Of a DNA stretch of 64,000 bases, positions 48,659 to 56,469 are shown in pieces; position 1 is the stretch's first letter, and the number at the start of each line of letters is the position of its first letter. A program made the translations under genes and the position numbers. The notes beneath the pieces were generated by a model that was not told the DNA's origin, searched no databases, and was given only the letters and a program-made list of their open reading frames with translations. Location of the stretch: the NCBI RefSeq assembly GCF_004765815.2, contig NZ_SBIS02000008.1, forward strand, positions 62,001 through 126,000. The letters run 5' to 3'. The stretch is from Halorussus salinus (GTDB lineage Archaea; Halobacteriota; Halobacteria; Halobacteriales; Haladaptataceae).

Positions 48659-48964
48659 CTACGCCGAGCGGTCGGTCTCGACGGCCGAGACCGCGCGGAC
48701 GCCGAACTGGTCGGCGACCGCCTCGCGGACGGCGTCGCGTTCGTCCTCGACGGCCTCCTCGACGTGGAGTCGGAGGCGAACCGAGGCGTCCACGCGCAGG
48801 TCGTTGAGCGTCGGCGTGACGCCCGAAACGTCGAGGACTTCGGTGCTATCGACCGCGGCGCTGCGGTCGAGGACGGTCACGATGCCGTCCTGTAGCGTGC
48901 CGTCGCCGCCGCGCGGGACGTGAACTTCGAGGTCGGCCGTCGCGTCGATGACGAGTGCGTTCAT
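48659..48964 (-). CDS. Small alpha/beta protein of unknown function
   Basis: This 101-residue acidic protein starts MNALVIDATADLEVHVPRGG and reads on as TLQDGIVTVLDRSAAVDSTE, VSGVTPTLNDLRVDASVRLR and VEDERDAVREAVADQFGVRA. Alternating strands with two C-terminal helices suggest a small alpha/beta sandwich. The frame is open 56 codons upstream through a repetitive Asp/Arg/Thr/His run (ATG at 49132), which is read as non-coding low-complexity DNA. No family recognised. Confidence 0.6.
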   Translation of the reverse strand: MNALVIDATADLEVHVPRGGDGTLQDGIVTVLDRSAAVDSTEVLDVSGVTPTLNDLRVDASVRLRLHVEEAVEDERDAVREAVADQFGVRAVSAVETDRSA

Positions 48965-49458
48965 TGTCGTGTGGTCGTCGTGAGTGCGGTCGTCCGTGGT
49001 GCAGTGGTCGTCTGCGGTGCAGCGGTCGCGGTCGTCTGCGGTGCGGTCGTTGTCGTCTGTCGTACGGTCGTGGTCGTCGCGTCGCGCACGTTCGCGGTCT
49101 GCGTCGTCGTGCGTGGTCCGGATAGGTGTCATCGGGTCGTGCGGTGGTGTGGTGAGTGTCGTCGTGTGCTGTCGTTACGTGCTGTCGCCGAGCGGTTCGG
49201 CCGGTCGTCTCGACTTCGGGCGACCACCTCTCGCCGGGCGAGTGTCGTCGCTGTCGGCGCGGAGATGGCTCTCCGGATGGGTCGCCGCCGCGCAGAGACG
49301 CGCCGAACTACCGGGTCAGTGGGTCGGAGAAGGGCGTGGTCGAACGGACCCCTCCGACGCGCGGCGCTCGCTTCCGAGTGGTAGCATCGAGAGGAAGCGA
49401 GCCGACCCGGCGGTTCGGTCGGCGCGACCGTCGAGGAGAGGGTCGCGTCCGAAACGCC
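48965..49458. other. Low-complexity region without a supported gene
   Basis: 48970-49100 is made of imperfect GGTCGTCTGCGGTGC-like words (GTCGTCTGCGGTGCAG, GTCGTCTGCGGTGCGG). On the minus strand they give an in-frame Asp-Asp-x-Thr/Arg run leading into the gene at 48964. The rest (49140-49450) is high-G+C sequence with only shadow frames. It may contain the leader of the gene at 48659. Confidence 0.5.
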
Positions 49459-49638
49459 TTACGCGGTCGGGGTGGTCCGTTCGAGGTGATAGGTATTCTC
49501 ACCCACGTCGCCCACCCAACCGGCGTGCTTGCGCATCGCCGAGAGAATCCCGGCGAGACGGGCGAACGCCGGGGTGCCGGAGCCGACACTTTCGGCGTCG
49601 CTACCGAAAGTGCGAACCCGGAGTGGTGGACAGACCAT
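49459..49638 (-). CDS. 59-residue protein of unknown function
   Basis: The frame reads MVCPPLRVRTFGSDAESVGS, then GTPAFARLAGILSAMRKHAG and WVGDVGENTYHLERTTPTA, stop TAA. It is supported by a very strong ribosome-binding sequence 7 bp upstream, a TTTTAATAG promoter candidate near 49707-49715 on the minus strand, and protein-like codon use. The C-terminal HAGWVGDVGENTYHLERT looks like a folded beta-hairpin. No family was recognised. The mRNA has unusual long-range complementarity between the ribosome-binding site and codons near the end. Confidence 0.6.
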   Translation of the reverse strand: MVCPPLRVRTFGSDAESVGSGTPAFARLAGILSAMRKHAGWVGDVGENTYHLERTTPTA

Positions 49639-49644
49639 GGGTGA

Positions 49645-49653
49645 ATCACCTCG
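49645..49653 (-). promoter_or_regulatory. Unusually strong Shine-Dalgarno sequence of the 59-residue protein gene
   Basis: On the minus strand CGAGGTGAT matches eight bases of the anti-Shine-Dalgarno complement (GAGGTGAT), six bases before the ATG. Most genes in the window are leaderless, so this is an exception. The same nine bases are perfectly complementary to 49482-49490. Confidence 0.6.
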
Positions 49654-49782
49654 CGCGCCCGGTCGGTCCGGGCGGCCGAAGTAATGCTTGCTATTATCGG
49701 TTATCTATTAAAACTGACTGAACTGTGTTGGCACGACACACGGAGAGGTCTCGGTCGCTCACGCCGGGTCAATCTTTATGCC

Positions 49783-49805
49783 TGTTACTGTCTAACAGAG
49801 TAACA
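49783..49805. promoter_or_regulatory. Inverted repeat in the promoter of the gene at 49819
   Basis: TGTTACTGT and ACAGAGTAACA form an imperfect inverted repeat around CTA, between the TATA candidate CTTTATG (near 49774) and the ATG at 49819. A repressor operator is possible. Confidence 0.4.
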
Positions 49806-49818
49806 GGAGCCGATAACG

Positions 49819-50256
49819 ATGGCCGAAACGGCGTATCTTGCGAGCGCACTGGTGACTGGGGTGGCACTCCTCGCGGTCTGGGCGTTCGTCGTCCGGATGG
49901 AAGACTGGCGACACTACGACCCGGCGTCCGCCGGGAGTGGCGGGTCGGCCCCTGCCGACGCCACGCGCGCAACCGATTCGGTCGCGGCGTGGGCGGCGGG
50001 CTTCTTCCTCCTCGTGCTGGTCGTTGGCGGCGGCACCGTCCTGCTGGTCAGCGACGCGGCGCTCGTCGCGGGCGTCGGCTGGATGGGCCTCGCGCTCGCG
50101 TTCGGGGCGCTTCTGGTCGGGTTCCTCCTGTGGGGAACCTACAGCTCCGCGCGCTTCCGCGGGCTTCAGAGCGCGCAGGCCGCGCTCCTGAGCGCGTGGG
50201 TGTTCGGGTCGCTGTTCGTCGCGGCCATCGTGGCGAAACTCGTCCTCGCGGGGTGA
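49819..50256 (+). CDS. Four-helix membrane protein related to the N-terminus of oxidase subunit I
   Basis: This 145-residue protein has helices at about 8-25, 58-78, 84-104 and 122-142. The start, ALLAVWAFVVRMEDWRHYDP, resembles the N-terminal extension of the standalone oxidase subunit at 34390 (AVAAYILRIEDWRSYTPL): a membrane helix followed by R-x-E-D-W-R-x-Y. It heads a pair with the gene at 50267 (10-bp gap) near the main oxidase cluster, so a role in oxidase assembly or as an accessory subunit is plausible (inference). Confidence 0.7.
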   Translation: MAETAYLASALVTGVALLAVWAFVVRMEDWRHYDPASAGSGGSAPADATRATDSVAAWAAGFFLLVLVVGGGTVLLVSDAALVAGVGWMGLALAFGALLVGFLLWGTYSSARFRGLQSAQAALLSAWVFGSLFVAAIVAKLVLAG

Positions 50257-50266
50257 CTATCGGGAG

Positions 50267-50554
50267 ATGAGTACCGCCGTCGCAGACGCCGAGGTGCGCG
50301 TGCCCGACGACGAGGAGCCTCCGCGCTGTCCCCACTGCCAGCGCCCGTTCCGGACCGACCAGTTGCGCGCGCTCCACGTCGGGGAGTTTCACGCCGCGGA
50401 CTGCACCGACGACCAGCGCGAGGCGTACGACGAGGCCCGCGAAGCCGAGCGCGAGGAGCTATTCGTCTACCACCTGAAGGTCGTCGCCGGACTCGTGGCC
50501 GTCTACGCCTTCTTCTTCCTGACGTACCTCGCCGTCTCGATGGCCCAAGCCTGA
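50267..50554 (+). CDS. C2H2-like zinc-finger membrane-anchored protein (DUF7410-like)
   Basis: This 95-residue protein has a single C2H2 finger, RCPHCQRPFRTDQLRALHVG, with a second His in EFHAADC. A helical acidic stretch (DQREAYDEAREAEREELF) and one C-terminal membrane helix (VVAGLVAVYAFFFLTYLAV) follow. The plan matches a haloarchaeal family I know as DUF7410, often beside cytochrome oxidase genes; the label is from memory. It is cotranscribed with the preceding membrane protein and may help oxidase assembly, for example in metal handling. Confidence 0.75.
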   Translation: MSTAVADAEVRVPDDEEPPRCPHCQRPFRTDQLRALHVGEFHAADCTDDQREAYDEAREAEREELFVYHLKVVAGLVAVYAFFFLTYLAVSMAQA

Positions 50555-50592
50555 GTCGGCGTGGCTCCGCTGGCTCGACCACGGTCCACCGG

Positions 50593-51795
50593 CTACGCCG
50601 GGTCGAAGGCGCGCAGGCGATGGTCGCCGTTCTCGCCTTCCGTGACGGCGAGGAGCGCGCCGTCCGCGACCGTCAACCCGCCGACCGGAACGCCGGGGAG
50701 GTCGCGCTTCCACGCGCGCTCGGGGTTCCCGCCGAGGAGTCCACCGCCCGCTCCGAGGGGGTACGCGGCCAGATAGCCGCCCTTCGAGTCGTCGTCGTAC
50801 TCCCCGCCGACGTAGAAGCGGTCGCCCGCCGCGGCTGGCGCGCAGTTGTACGTCCCGGAGCGAGTCCAGCGTTTTTCGCCGTTCCGCTCCCCGAGAACGG
50901 CGAGCGACGAGAGATTCACACCGACGACGGTGGACTCCGTGACCGCGAAGTGGTTGGCGGTGAACTCCGTTCGCCATCGGTCGGACCCGGCGTGCGCGCC
51001 GTTCTGTAACCTGTACACGTAGTCGCCGAACACCGAGACGACGACCGACCCGCCGTTCGCGACGGCGATATCTCGGACACCGCCCGCCACGCGTCGCCGC
51101 CAGAGCGGATAGAACGACTCGCCGTCTTCGTACAACTCGTAGACTTGTCCGCCGTTCGTGCCGACCATGACGGTTCCGCGCGTCCCGGCTAGCGCAGTCA
51201 CCGCGCCCACCGCGTCGTACGTGTAGACGACCGTTCCGTCGCCGGTCAGCGCGTAGACGCGCCCGGTGTCGTCGCCCGCGTAGATTCGGTCTCGGTCGAC
51301 CGCCGGGAGTATCTCGGCGTGGACCACTCCTCGGGTTTCGACCGACCACTGCTCGTCGCCCGTCTCCGCGTCGAGCGCCCGAAGAGTCTCGTCGGCGGAG
51401 AATCCTACGTAGACCGTTCCGTCGACCACTGTTGGCGCGACTATCGCGGGTCGGTCCGAGGGTGCGAACGACCACAGCTCGTCGCCGGAAGAGAGGTCGT
51501 AAGCGGCGAGACCGTCCGCCGACGCGACGAAGACTCGGCCGTCGGCGACGACCGGACGGCGGGCCTGCCACCCGATTTCCGTGTTCCAGCGTTCCGAGAC
51601 GCCGGTTCGTGGAGCGACGGCCTCGGGAGCGTACGCCGTCGATTGACGGCCGCGACCGGGGAACCGCCACTCGGTCTCCGCGTCGGTTCCGGGCGAGTAC
51701 TCCCGTCGGTCGTCGGCGAGACCGCTACAGCCAGCGATAGCTCCGGCACAACCGGCGGCGAGTCCGCCGAGGAGTTCGCGTCGAGAGGAGGGCAT
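50593..51795 (-). CDS. Tat lipoprotein with PQQ-like beta-propeller
   Basis: This 400-residue protein has a Tat-type lipoprotein signal (SSRRELLGGLAAGCAGAIAGC) and seven or eight PQQ-like beta-propeller blades, e.g. GRVFVASADGLAAYDLSSGD, GTVYVGFSADETLRALDAET and DRIYAGDDTGRVYALTGDG. Such propellers outside the cell often serve as scaffolds (as BamB does) rather than quinoproteins; no PQQ-ligand set was identified. It is convergent with the zinc-finger gene at 50267. Confidence 0.88.
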   Translation of the reverse strand: MPSSRRELLGGLAAGCAGAIAGCSGLADDRREYSPGTDAETEWRFPGRGRQSTAYAPEAVAPRTGVSERWNTEIGWQARRPVVADGRVFVASADGLAAYDLSSGDELWSFAPSDRPAIVAPTVVDGTVYVGFSADETLRALDAETGDEQWSVETRGVVHAEILPAVDRDRIYAGDDTGRVYALTGDGTVVYTYDAVGAVTALAGTRGTVMVGTNGGQVYELYEDGESFYPLWRRRVAGGVRDIAVANGGSVVVSVFGDYVYRLQNGAHAGSDRWRTEFTANHFAVTESTVVGVNLSSLAVLGERNGEKRWTRSGTYNCAPAAAGDRFYVGGEYDDDSKGGYLAAYPLGAGGGLLGGNPERAWKRDLPGVPVGGLTVADGALLAVTEGENGDHRLRAFDPA

Positions 51796-51888
51796 GGCCG
51801 GACGATTACGTCACCGATACAAAACGATTGTGAACTGCCGACCCGCGCGAACGCCCTTTTCGTGCCGAGACGCCGCGCGCTCGGTCGC

Positions 51889-52527
51889 CTACTCGGAGGG
51901 CCTAATCTCCGCGCCGTTCAGGTACACCGACGCGGGGCCGGTGACGCTGAACGACTCCATCTCGGTGCTGAACTCGTAGCCGTCGGCTCCTCGGACCGGG
52001 CCGACGTGCCCTCTCGCGGTCCGGCCTTCCACCTCGTCGCCCGCGGCCGATTCGAGCTTCCCGACGTAGCGACTCGCGGTGAACTCGTAGGCGGCCATCC
52101 CGCCGCCGTCGCTTCGGATTTCGAGTACGTCCGACCCCGGCCCGCCGGGAACGTCGTCGGCCGTCACCGCGCCGGGGAGCGCCGGGTAGTCGTCGTCGGT
52201 GACTTGGCTCCCGTCGCGGGTGATTCGGGCCGGACCGTTCAGTTCGAGCGCCGTAATCTCCCCGGAGTACCGGAAGGTGTCTACGCCGCGCTTCGGGCCG
52301 ACCCACCCGTAGGCTCTCGCGCCGTCCACGGTGTCGCTCCGGGAGCTTTCGGTCTTCGAGAGCGACCCGGTCACCGCGAACTCGTAGACGGCAACGCCGC
52401 CGCCCTCGCTCTCGACGGTGAGTTCCCGCCGGTCTCCTCGGAGGCTCCGTCTCAGCGTCTCGCCGCCCAGTACGCCCGCGACTGCTCGTTTCACGAATTT
52501 ACGGCGCGTTCGCGGTCCCCTACCCAT
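51889..52527 (-). CDS. Exported protein with two homologous halves
   Basis: This 212-residue protein has a Tat-like signal (GPRTRRKFVKRAVAGVLGG) and then two repeats of about 85 residues. The first runs from LTVESEGGGVAVYEFAVTGS to GEITALELNGPA; the second from LEIRSDGGGMAAYEFTASRY to TEMESFSVTGPA. Shared positions include S-x-GGG-x-A-x-YEF, K-x-ES and VGP-x-RG-x-D. The signal contains no lipobox, so the protein is probably free or cell-wall bound. It looks like a haloarchaeal secreted beta-sandwich duplication; function unknown. It is transcribed away from the oxidase genes' end with an 80-bp gap from subunit IV. Confidence 0.75.
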   Translation of the reverse strand: MGRGPRTRRKFVKRAVAGVLGGETLRRSLRGDRRELTVESEGGGVAVYEFAVTGSLSKTESSRSDTVDGARAYGWVGPKRGVDTFRYSGEITALELNGPARITRDGSQVTDDDYPALPGAVTADDVPGGPGSDVLEIRSDGGGMAAYEFTASRYVGKLESAAGDEVEGRTARGHVGPVRGADGYEFSTEMESFSVTGPASVYLNGAEIRPSE

Positions 52528-52607
52528 GCCCTGTCTCACGACGACGAGGAGGTTAACGCTACGGAACTGGCAGGTCCCGGAGAGGAGTCCGACGCCGACC
52601 GGACCGC

Positions 52608-52871
52608 TCAGAGTATCGAGTACGCCGCCGCCATCGTCAGCGCCAGCGCCGCCAGCAGGCCGACGAACATCGTGAACGTCACCGAGCGCGGTTCCCACTT
52701 CAGGTGCTGGTAGTACCACGCGACCAGCACCGCCTTCACGAACGACAGCGCGATGATTATCCAGAAGGCGGTCCAGTAGGGGAGTCCGCCCGACTGCTCG
52801 ACGAGGAGTTGCACCGTGGCGAAGGCGAACAACACGACGTAAATCGCGGTGTAAAGTTTCGTTCGGGTCAT
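52608..52871 (-). CDS. Cytochrome c oxidase subunit IV-like protein
   Basis: This 87-residue protein has three membrane helices (YTAIYVVLFAFATVQLLVE; AFWIIIALSFVKAVLVAWYY; FTMFVGLLAALALTMAAAY). The 'ALSFVKAVLVAWYYQHLKWEP' region is the signature of prokaryotic subunit IV (COX4_pro), a small helper subunit of haem-copper oxidases. It follows the fused subunit I-III gene in the same direction after a spacer containing a 15-bp tandem repeat. Confidence 0.9.
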   Translation of the reverse strand: MTRTKLYTAIYVVLFAFATVQLLVEQSGGLPYWTAFWIIIALSFVKAVLVAWYYQHLKWEPRSVTFTMFVGLLAALALTMAAAYSIL

Positions 52872-52890
52872 GGGTTCGTGATGGTGGTTA

Positions 52891-52950
52891 GGTCGGTGGT
52901 GGTTGGGTCGGTGATGGTTGGGTCGGTGATGGTTGGGTCGGTGATGGTGT
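52891..52950. repeat. Four tandem 15-bp repeats between oxidase genes
   Basis: Units GGTCGGTGRTGGTTG start at 52891, 52906, 52921 and 52936 (the last ends GTGT). They fill the spacer between the stop of the fused subunit I-III gene (52975) and the start of subunit IV (52871). Confidence 0.85.
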
Positions 52951-52974
52951 TGGGTGTTCGTCGTAGTTCGAGGG

Positions 52975-55557
52975 CTACAGGATGTAGAACAGCGGGAACA
53001 GGAACAGCCAGACGATGTCCACGAAGTGCCAGTAGAGACCGAAGTACTCCACCGGTTCGTCGTCGCCGTCCAGATACGCGCCGTTCCACGCGCGCACGAG
53101 GAGATATAACGTCACGACCAACCCCGCGACGACGTGGAGTCCGTGGAGGCCCGTGGTTAGGTAGAACGTCGAGGAGGCGACGTTCGTCCCGATGTCCCAC
53201 CCCTGTGGGAACGCCTCGGTGTGGACGTGGAACAGGTGGAGCCACTCTAAGGCCTTGTTCACGAGGAACGCGACCCCGAGGACGAGCGTCGTCGCGAGTG
53301 CGCCGACCAGTCCCCAGCGACTCCCCTTCTCGGCGGCGACGAGCGCGAGGACGACCGTGAAACTGCTCGTCAGCAGGAGGTAGGTGTTGATGAGTCCCGG
53401 CAAGGGGACGTGTGCCGCCGGAATCAGGTGGTGCCAGTCGGTCCACCCCTCCGCGACCCGGATGAAGGCGTACGAGCCGACGAACGCACCGAACAGCACC
53501 ACGTCGCTGGCGAGGAATATCCAGACGCCCAGCTTGGTGTTCCCGACCGCCTCGAACGGCCAACTCTCGCCGAAGGGACCGGTCGGCGCGTGGAATCGCT
53601 CCGCGGCCATCTTCACCAGCGCGGCGAGACCGCCGACCAGCCCGCCGACCGTGAGCGCGACGTAGAATCCGCCTTCGAGTCCGTCGGGGTAGCTCGCGCC
53701 CTGCATCCCCGAGAGACCGAGCAGGAGGACGAACGACGCGACGCCGACCGCGAACGGCCAGACGCTCGCGTGGCTCTCGCCGTGGTCGTCGTCGGTCAGC
53801 GCGGCGGAGGCGTGGCCCTGCGCGACCCCGCCGCCGTCGGCCTCGACGCCACTCCCGTCGGCCTCCAACTCCCCGCCGTCCGCGGCTCTCCCCGACCGCA
53901 GGAACTCCAGCGACCCGCTGGCGAACGAGGGTCTGCCGGGGAAGTTTTCGAGGGGCGGCGGCGAGGGAATCGCCCACTCGGTCGTGGTCGAGTACTGCCA
54001 CGGGTTGTCGTCGGCCTCCTCGCCCGCCCAGAGGCTCGCCGCGAGGTTGTAGAACATCACGAGGAACGACGCGCCCAGAACGAACCCGCCGACGGTGGCG
54101 AGTTGGTGCCACGTCACGAACGCCTCGGGGTAGACGAAATCGCGCCGAGGAGTCTCCCACGCGACGAACATCGGGAAGTACAGCAGATTGAACCCGACGA
54201 AGTACAGCGCGAAGTGGACCTTCCCCAAGAACTCGTCGTACATCTTGCCCGTCATTTTGGGGTACCAGTAGTAGAGACCACCGACCAGCGCGGTGACGCC
54301 CCCGACCATCACGTAGTGGAAGTGCGCGACGACCCAGTAGGTGCCCCGGAACTCGTAGTCCAACACGACCGCGCCGAGGAAGACGCCCGTGATGCCGCCC
54401 AAAATGAACAGGACGAGCGCGCCGAACGAGAAGAGGAACGGCGTCGTGAATCGCACCTTCCCTTTGACGAGCGTGTAGATGAGCGCGAACACCATCAGGT
54501 CGAACGGGAGGGATATCCCGATGGTCGTCGCCATGAACAGCGTCTTGATTTCGAGGTTGATGGAGGTCAGGAACATGTGGTGCATCCAGACGAGGAAGCT
54601 CTGGAGCGCGACCAGCACCATCGCGGCGATGAACCACTTGCGGCCGACCAGCCGTTTCCCGGTGAACGTCTGGAAGCACTCGGCCATCACGCCCAGCGCC
54701 GGGAAGAAGACGATGTAGACCTCCGGATGGCCGAAGAACCAGAACAGGTGCGCCCACAGTAGCGCCCCTGCGTGGCCCGTCGCCGCGAAGTACTGGGTGC
54801 CGAGCAGTCGGTCCGCGGACAGAATCATCAGCGCCGCCAGCAACGCGGCGAACGCGAACAGCATCATCCACGTCGTCAGCAGGATAGTCCACGTGAAAAG
54901 CGGCATTCGGCGCAGGGTCAGCCCCTCGGCGCGCATCCGGTGCATCGTCGTCAAGAAGTTGACCGACCCTATCGTCACCGACGCGGTGAACAACACGAGC
55001 GCCAGCACCGCGGTACTCGCGCCGATGTTGGGCGTGTAGACGGGTAGATTCAGCGGCGCGTACATCGTCCACCCGCCCGCGAAGGTGCCGCCTTGGAAGA
55101 ACGAGACTCCCAACAGAACCCCCGAGAACAGATACAGCCAGTACGACAGCGCGTTGAGTCGCGGGAAGGCGAGGTCCTTCGCGCCGATTTGGAGCGGCAC
55201 GACGTAGTTGGCGAACCCGAACGCGAACGGCGAGAGGAACCAGAACACCATGATGAGACCGTGCGCCGAGACGGCCTGATTGTACTGGAGCGGCTCCAGC
55301 AGACTCACGCCGGGCGTCCAGAGTTGCAGGCGCATCAACAGCGCCAGCACCCCGCCGAACACGAGGAAAAACAGCGCGGTGACGGTGTAGAGGACGCCCA
55401 CATCCTTGTGGTTGGTCGTGACTAGCCACCGCTTGACGCTCGCGGGGTCGGGCAGGTCGTGGTGGTGGTCCGCGCCGTGGGTCGCGTCGGCGTAGCCGCC
55501 GTCCCCGGCGGGGTCGACTCCGTCCGTAGCCGCGTCCTCGACGCTCTCGTCGCTCAT
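52975..55557 (-). CDS. Fused haem-copper oxidase subunits I and III
   Basis: This 860-residue protein has subunit I to about residue 590: TTNHKDVGVLYTVTALFF, SAHGLIMVFW (haem ligand), WFFGHPEVYI (CuB His/Tyr), LVWMHHMF and AHFHYVMVGG. A Gly/Asp/Glu-rich linker (about 595-650) is followed by subunit III: TKLGVWIFLASDVVLFGAF, HVPLPGLINTYLLLTSSFT and LTTGLHGLHVVAGLVVTLY. Fusion of I and III is known in several archaea and in caa3-type oxidases. It reduces O2 to water while pumping protons. The start overlaps the stop of subunit II by 4 bp (ATGA). Confidence 0.95.
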   Translation of the reverse strand: MSDESVEDAATDGVDPAGDGGYADATHGADHHHDLPDPASVKRWLVTTNHKDVGVLYTVTALFFLVFGGVLALLMRLQLWTPGVSLLEPLQYNQAVSAHGLIMVFWFLSPFAFGFANYVVPLQIGAKDLAFPRLNALSYWLYLFSGVLLGVSFFQGGTFAGGWTMYAPLNLPVYTPNIGASTAVLALVLFTASVTIGSVNFLTTMHRMRAEGLTLRRMPLFTWTILLTTWMMLFAFAALLAALMILSADRLLGTQYFAATGHAGALLWAHLFWFFGHPEVYIVFFPALGVMAECFQTFTGKRLVGRKWFIAAMVLVALQSFLVWMHHMFLTSINLEIKTLFMATTIGISLPFDLMVFALIYTLVKGKVRFTTPFLFSFGALVLFILGGITGVFLGAVVLDYEFRGTYWVVAHFHYVMVGGVTALVGGLYYWYPKMTGKMYDEFLGKVHFALYFVGFNLLYFPMFVAWETPRRDFVYPEAFVTWHQLATVGGFVLGASFLVMFYNLAASLWAGEEADDNPWQYSTTTEWAIPSPPPLENFPGRPSFASGSLEFLRSGRAADGGELEADGSGVEADGGGVAQGHASAALTDDDHGESHASVWPFAVGVASFVLLLGLSGMQGASYPDGLEGGFYVALTVGGLVGGLAALVKMAAERFHAPTGPFGESWPFEAVGNTKLGVWIFLASDVVLFGAFVGSYAFIRVAEGWTDWHHLIPAAHVPLPGLINTYLLLTSSFTVVLALVAAEKGSRWGLVGALATTLVLGVAFLVNKALEWLHLFHVHTEAFPQGWDIGTNVASSTFYLTTGLHGLHVVAGLVVTLYLLVRAWNGAYLDGDDEPVEYFGLYWHFVDIVWLFLFPLFYIL

Positions 55558-56372
55558 GCGGTCACCCCCTGCGATTGCTGTGCGTTCGCGGGTGCAACCT
55601 GCGCGCTCGCGCCCGAGGAGACCGCCGACGCGTTCCCGGCCCCGGCCGACGCGTTACTCGACGCCGACGTGTTCTCGTACCACGCCCGGTACTCGTCGGG
55701 TTCCATCACCACGATGTCGGCGGTCATGTACGAGTGGCCCGCGCCGCACAGCTCGAAGCATCTGGCCTCGTAGGTCCCCGTCTCGTCGGCGATGAACCAC
55801 GTGTCGGTCTCTTGGCCGGGAATCGCGTCGGTCTTCACCCGTAACTCCGGGACCCCGAAGGTGTGGAACACGTCGTCGGAGGTCACCGTGAGGTTGACCG
55901 CCGCTCCTCGGGGCACGCGCAGGGTGTTCGCGGTGTGGCCGTTCGGGTAGACGAACTCCCACCCGAAGCGAAAGCCGACGACCTCGACTTCGAGGCCCTC
56001 CTCGCCCTCGGTCGGGGGACTCTGCTCGACGTACAGCAGGGTGCCGTACGTCCACGCGATGAGCGAGATGACGATGATGGCGCTCAGACCGAACGAGTAG
56101 AACAGCTTTCGTCCGCCCCCGCTCCCCGACGGCAGGTCGCCCAATCGCGGCGACTCGGCGTCGTCGGCCGCTCGCCCGCTCCCGTCGCGGTACTTGTAGG
56201 CGTTGTACACCATGTATCCCACCACGACGACGCAGACGAGCGTCCCCAGCGCCAGAAACACCGTGAATATCTCGCGGAACACTTCCACCCGCGACCCTCT
56301 CGGTACGAGCCCGGACTGGGCCGAGACGAGGTCGCCGACTGCGACGAGTGCCGCTCCGACCGACGGTGTCAT
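55554..56372 (-). CDS. Haem-copper oxidase subunit II
   Basis: This 272-residue protein has two helices (about 30-55 and 95-118) and then a cupredoxin domain exposed outside: EVEVVGFRFGWEFVYPNG, DDVFHTFGVPELRVKTDAIP and the CuA site CFELCGAGHSYM, with His of DVFHTFG completing it. The C-terminal tail is Ser/Ala/Asn-rich. It accepts electrons, probably from halocyanin-type blue copper proteins, and passes them to subunit I. The ATG at 56372 (MTPSVGAAL) is preferred to that at 56387, which lies too near the TATA element. Confidence 0.94.
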   Translation of the reverse strand: MTPSVGAALVAVGDLVSAQSGLVPRGSRVEVFREIFTVFLALGTLVCVVVVGYMVYNAYKYRDGSGRAADDAESPRLGDLPSGSGGGRKLFYSFGLSAIIVISLIAWTYGTLLYVEQSPPTEGEEGLEVEVVGFRFGWEFVYPNGHTANTLRVPRGAAVNLTVTSDDVFHTFGVPELRVKTDAIPGQETDTWFIADETGTYEARCFELCGAGHSYMTADIVVMEPDEYRAWYENTSASSNASAGAGNASAVSSGASAQVAPANAQQSQGVTA

Positions 56373-56393
56373 GTACGTTGGTAACATTACCCG

Positions 56394-56404
56394 AATACTT
56401 ATCT
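56394..56404 (-). promoter_or_regulatory. TATA-like element of the oxidase operon
   Basis: On the minus strand AGATAAGTATT is centred about 27 bp before the subunit II ATG at 56372. Confidence 0.6.
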
Positions 56405-56469
56405 ATTTCCCATAAATGTTCGTGACATAAGACGCAACGTTTTTCGCTTGGTAAGTGGTATCGTATTCC

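Noticed and set aside
49482-49653. Structured non-coding RNA as sole explanation of the long-range complementarity
   Set aside because: The same bases form a clean coding frame with a strong ribosome-binding site and promoter candidate on the minus strand; no known archaeal RNA (RNase P, SRP) motif was found.
48984-49721. 245-codon plus-strand frame
   Set aside because: Runs through low-complexity DNA and the antisense of the 59-residue gene; Ser/Arg-rich and without homology features.
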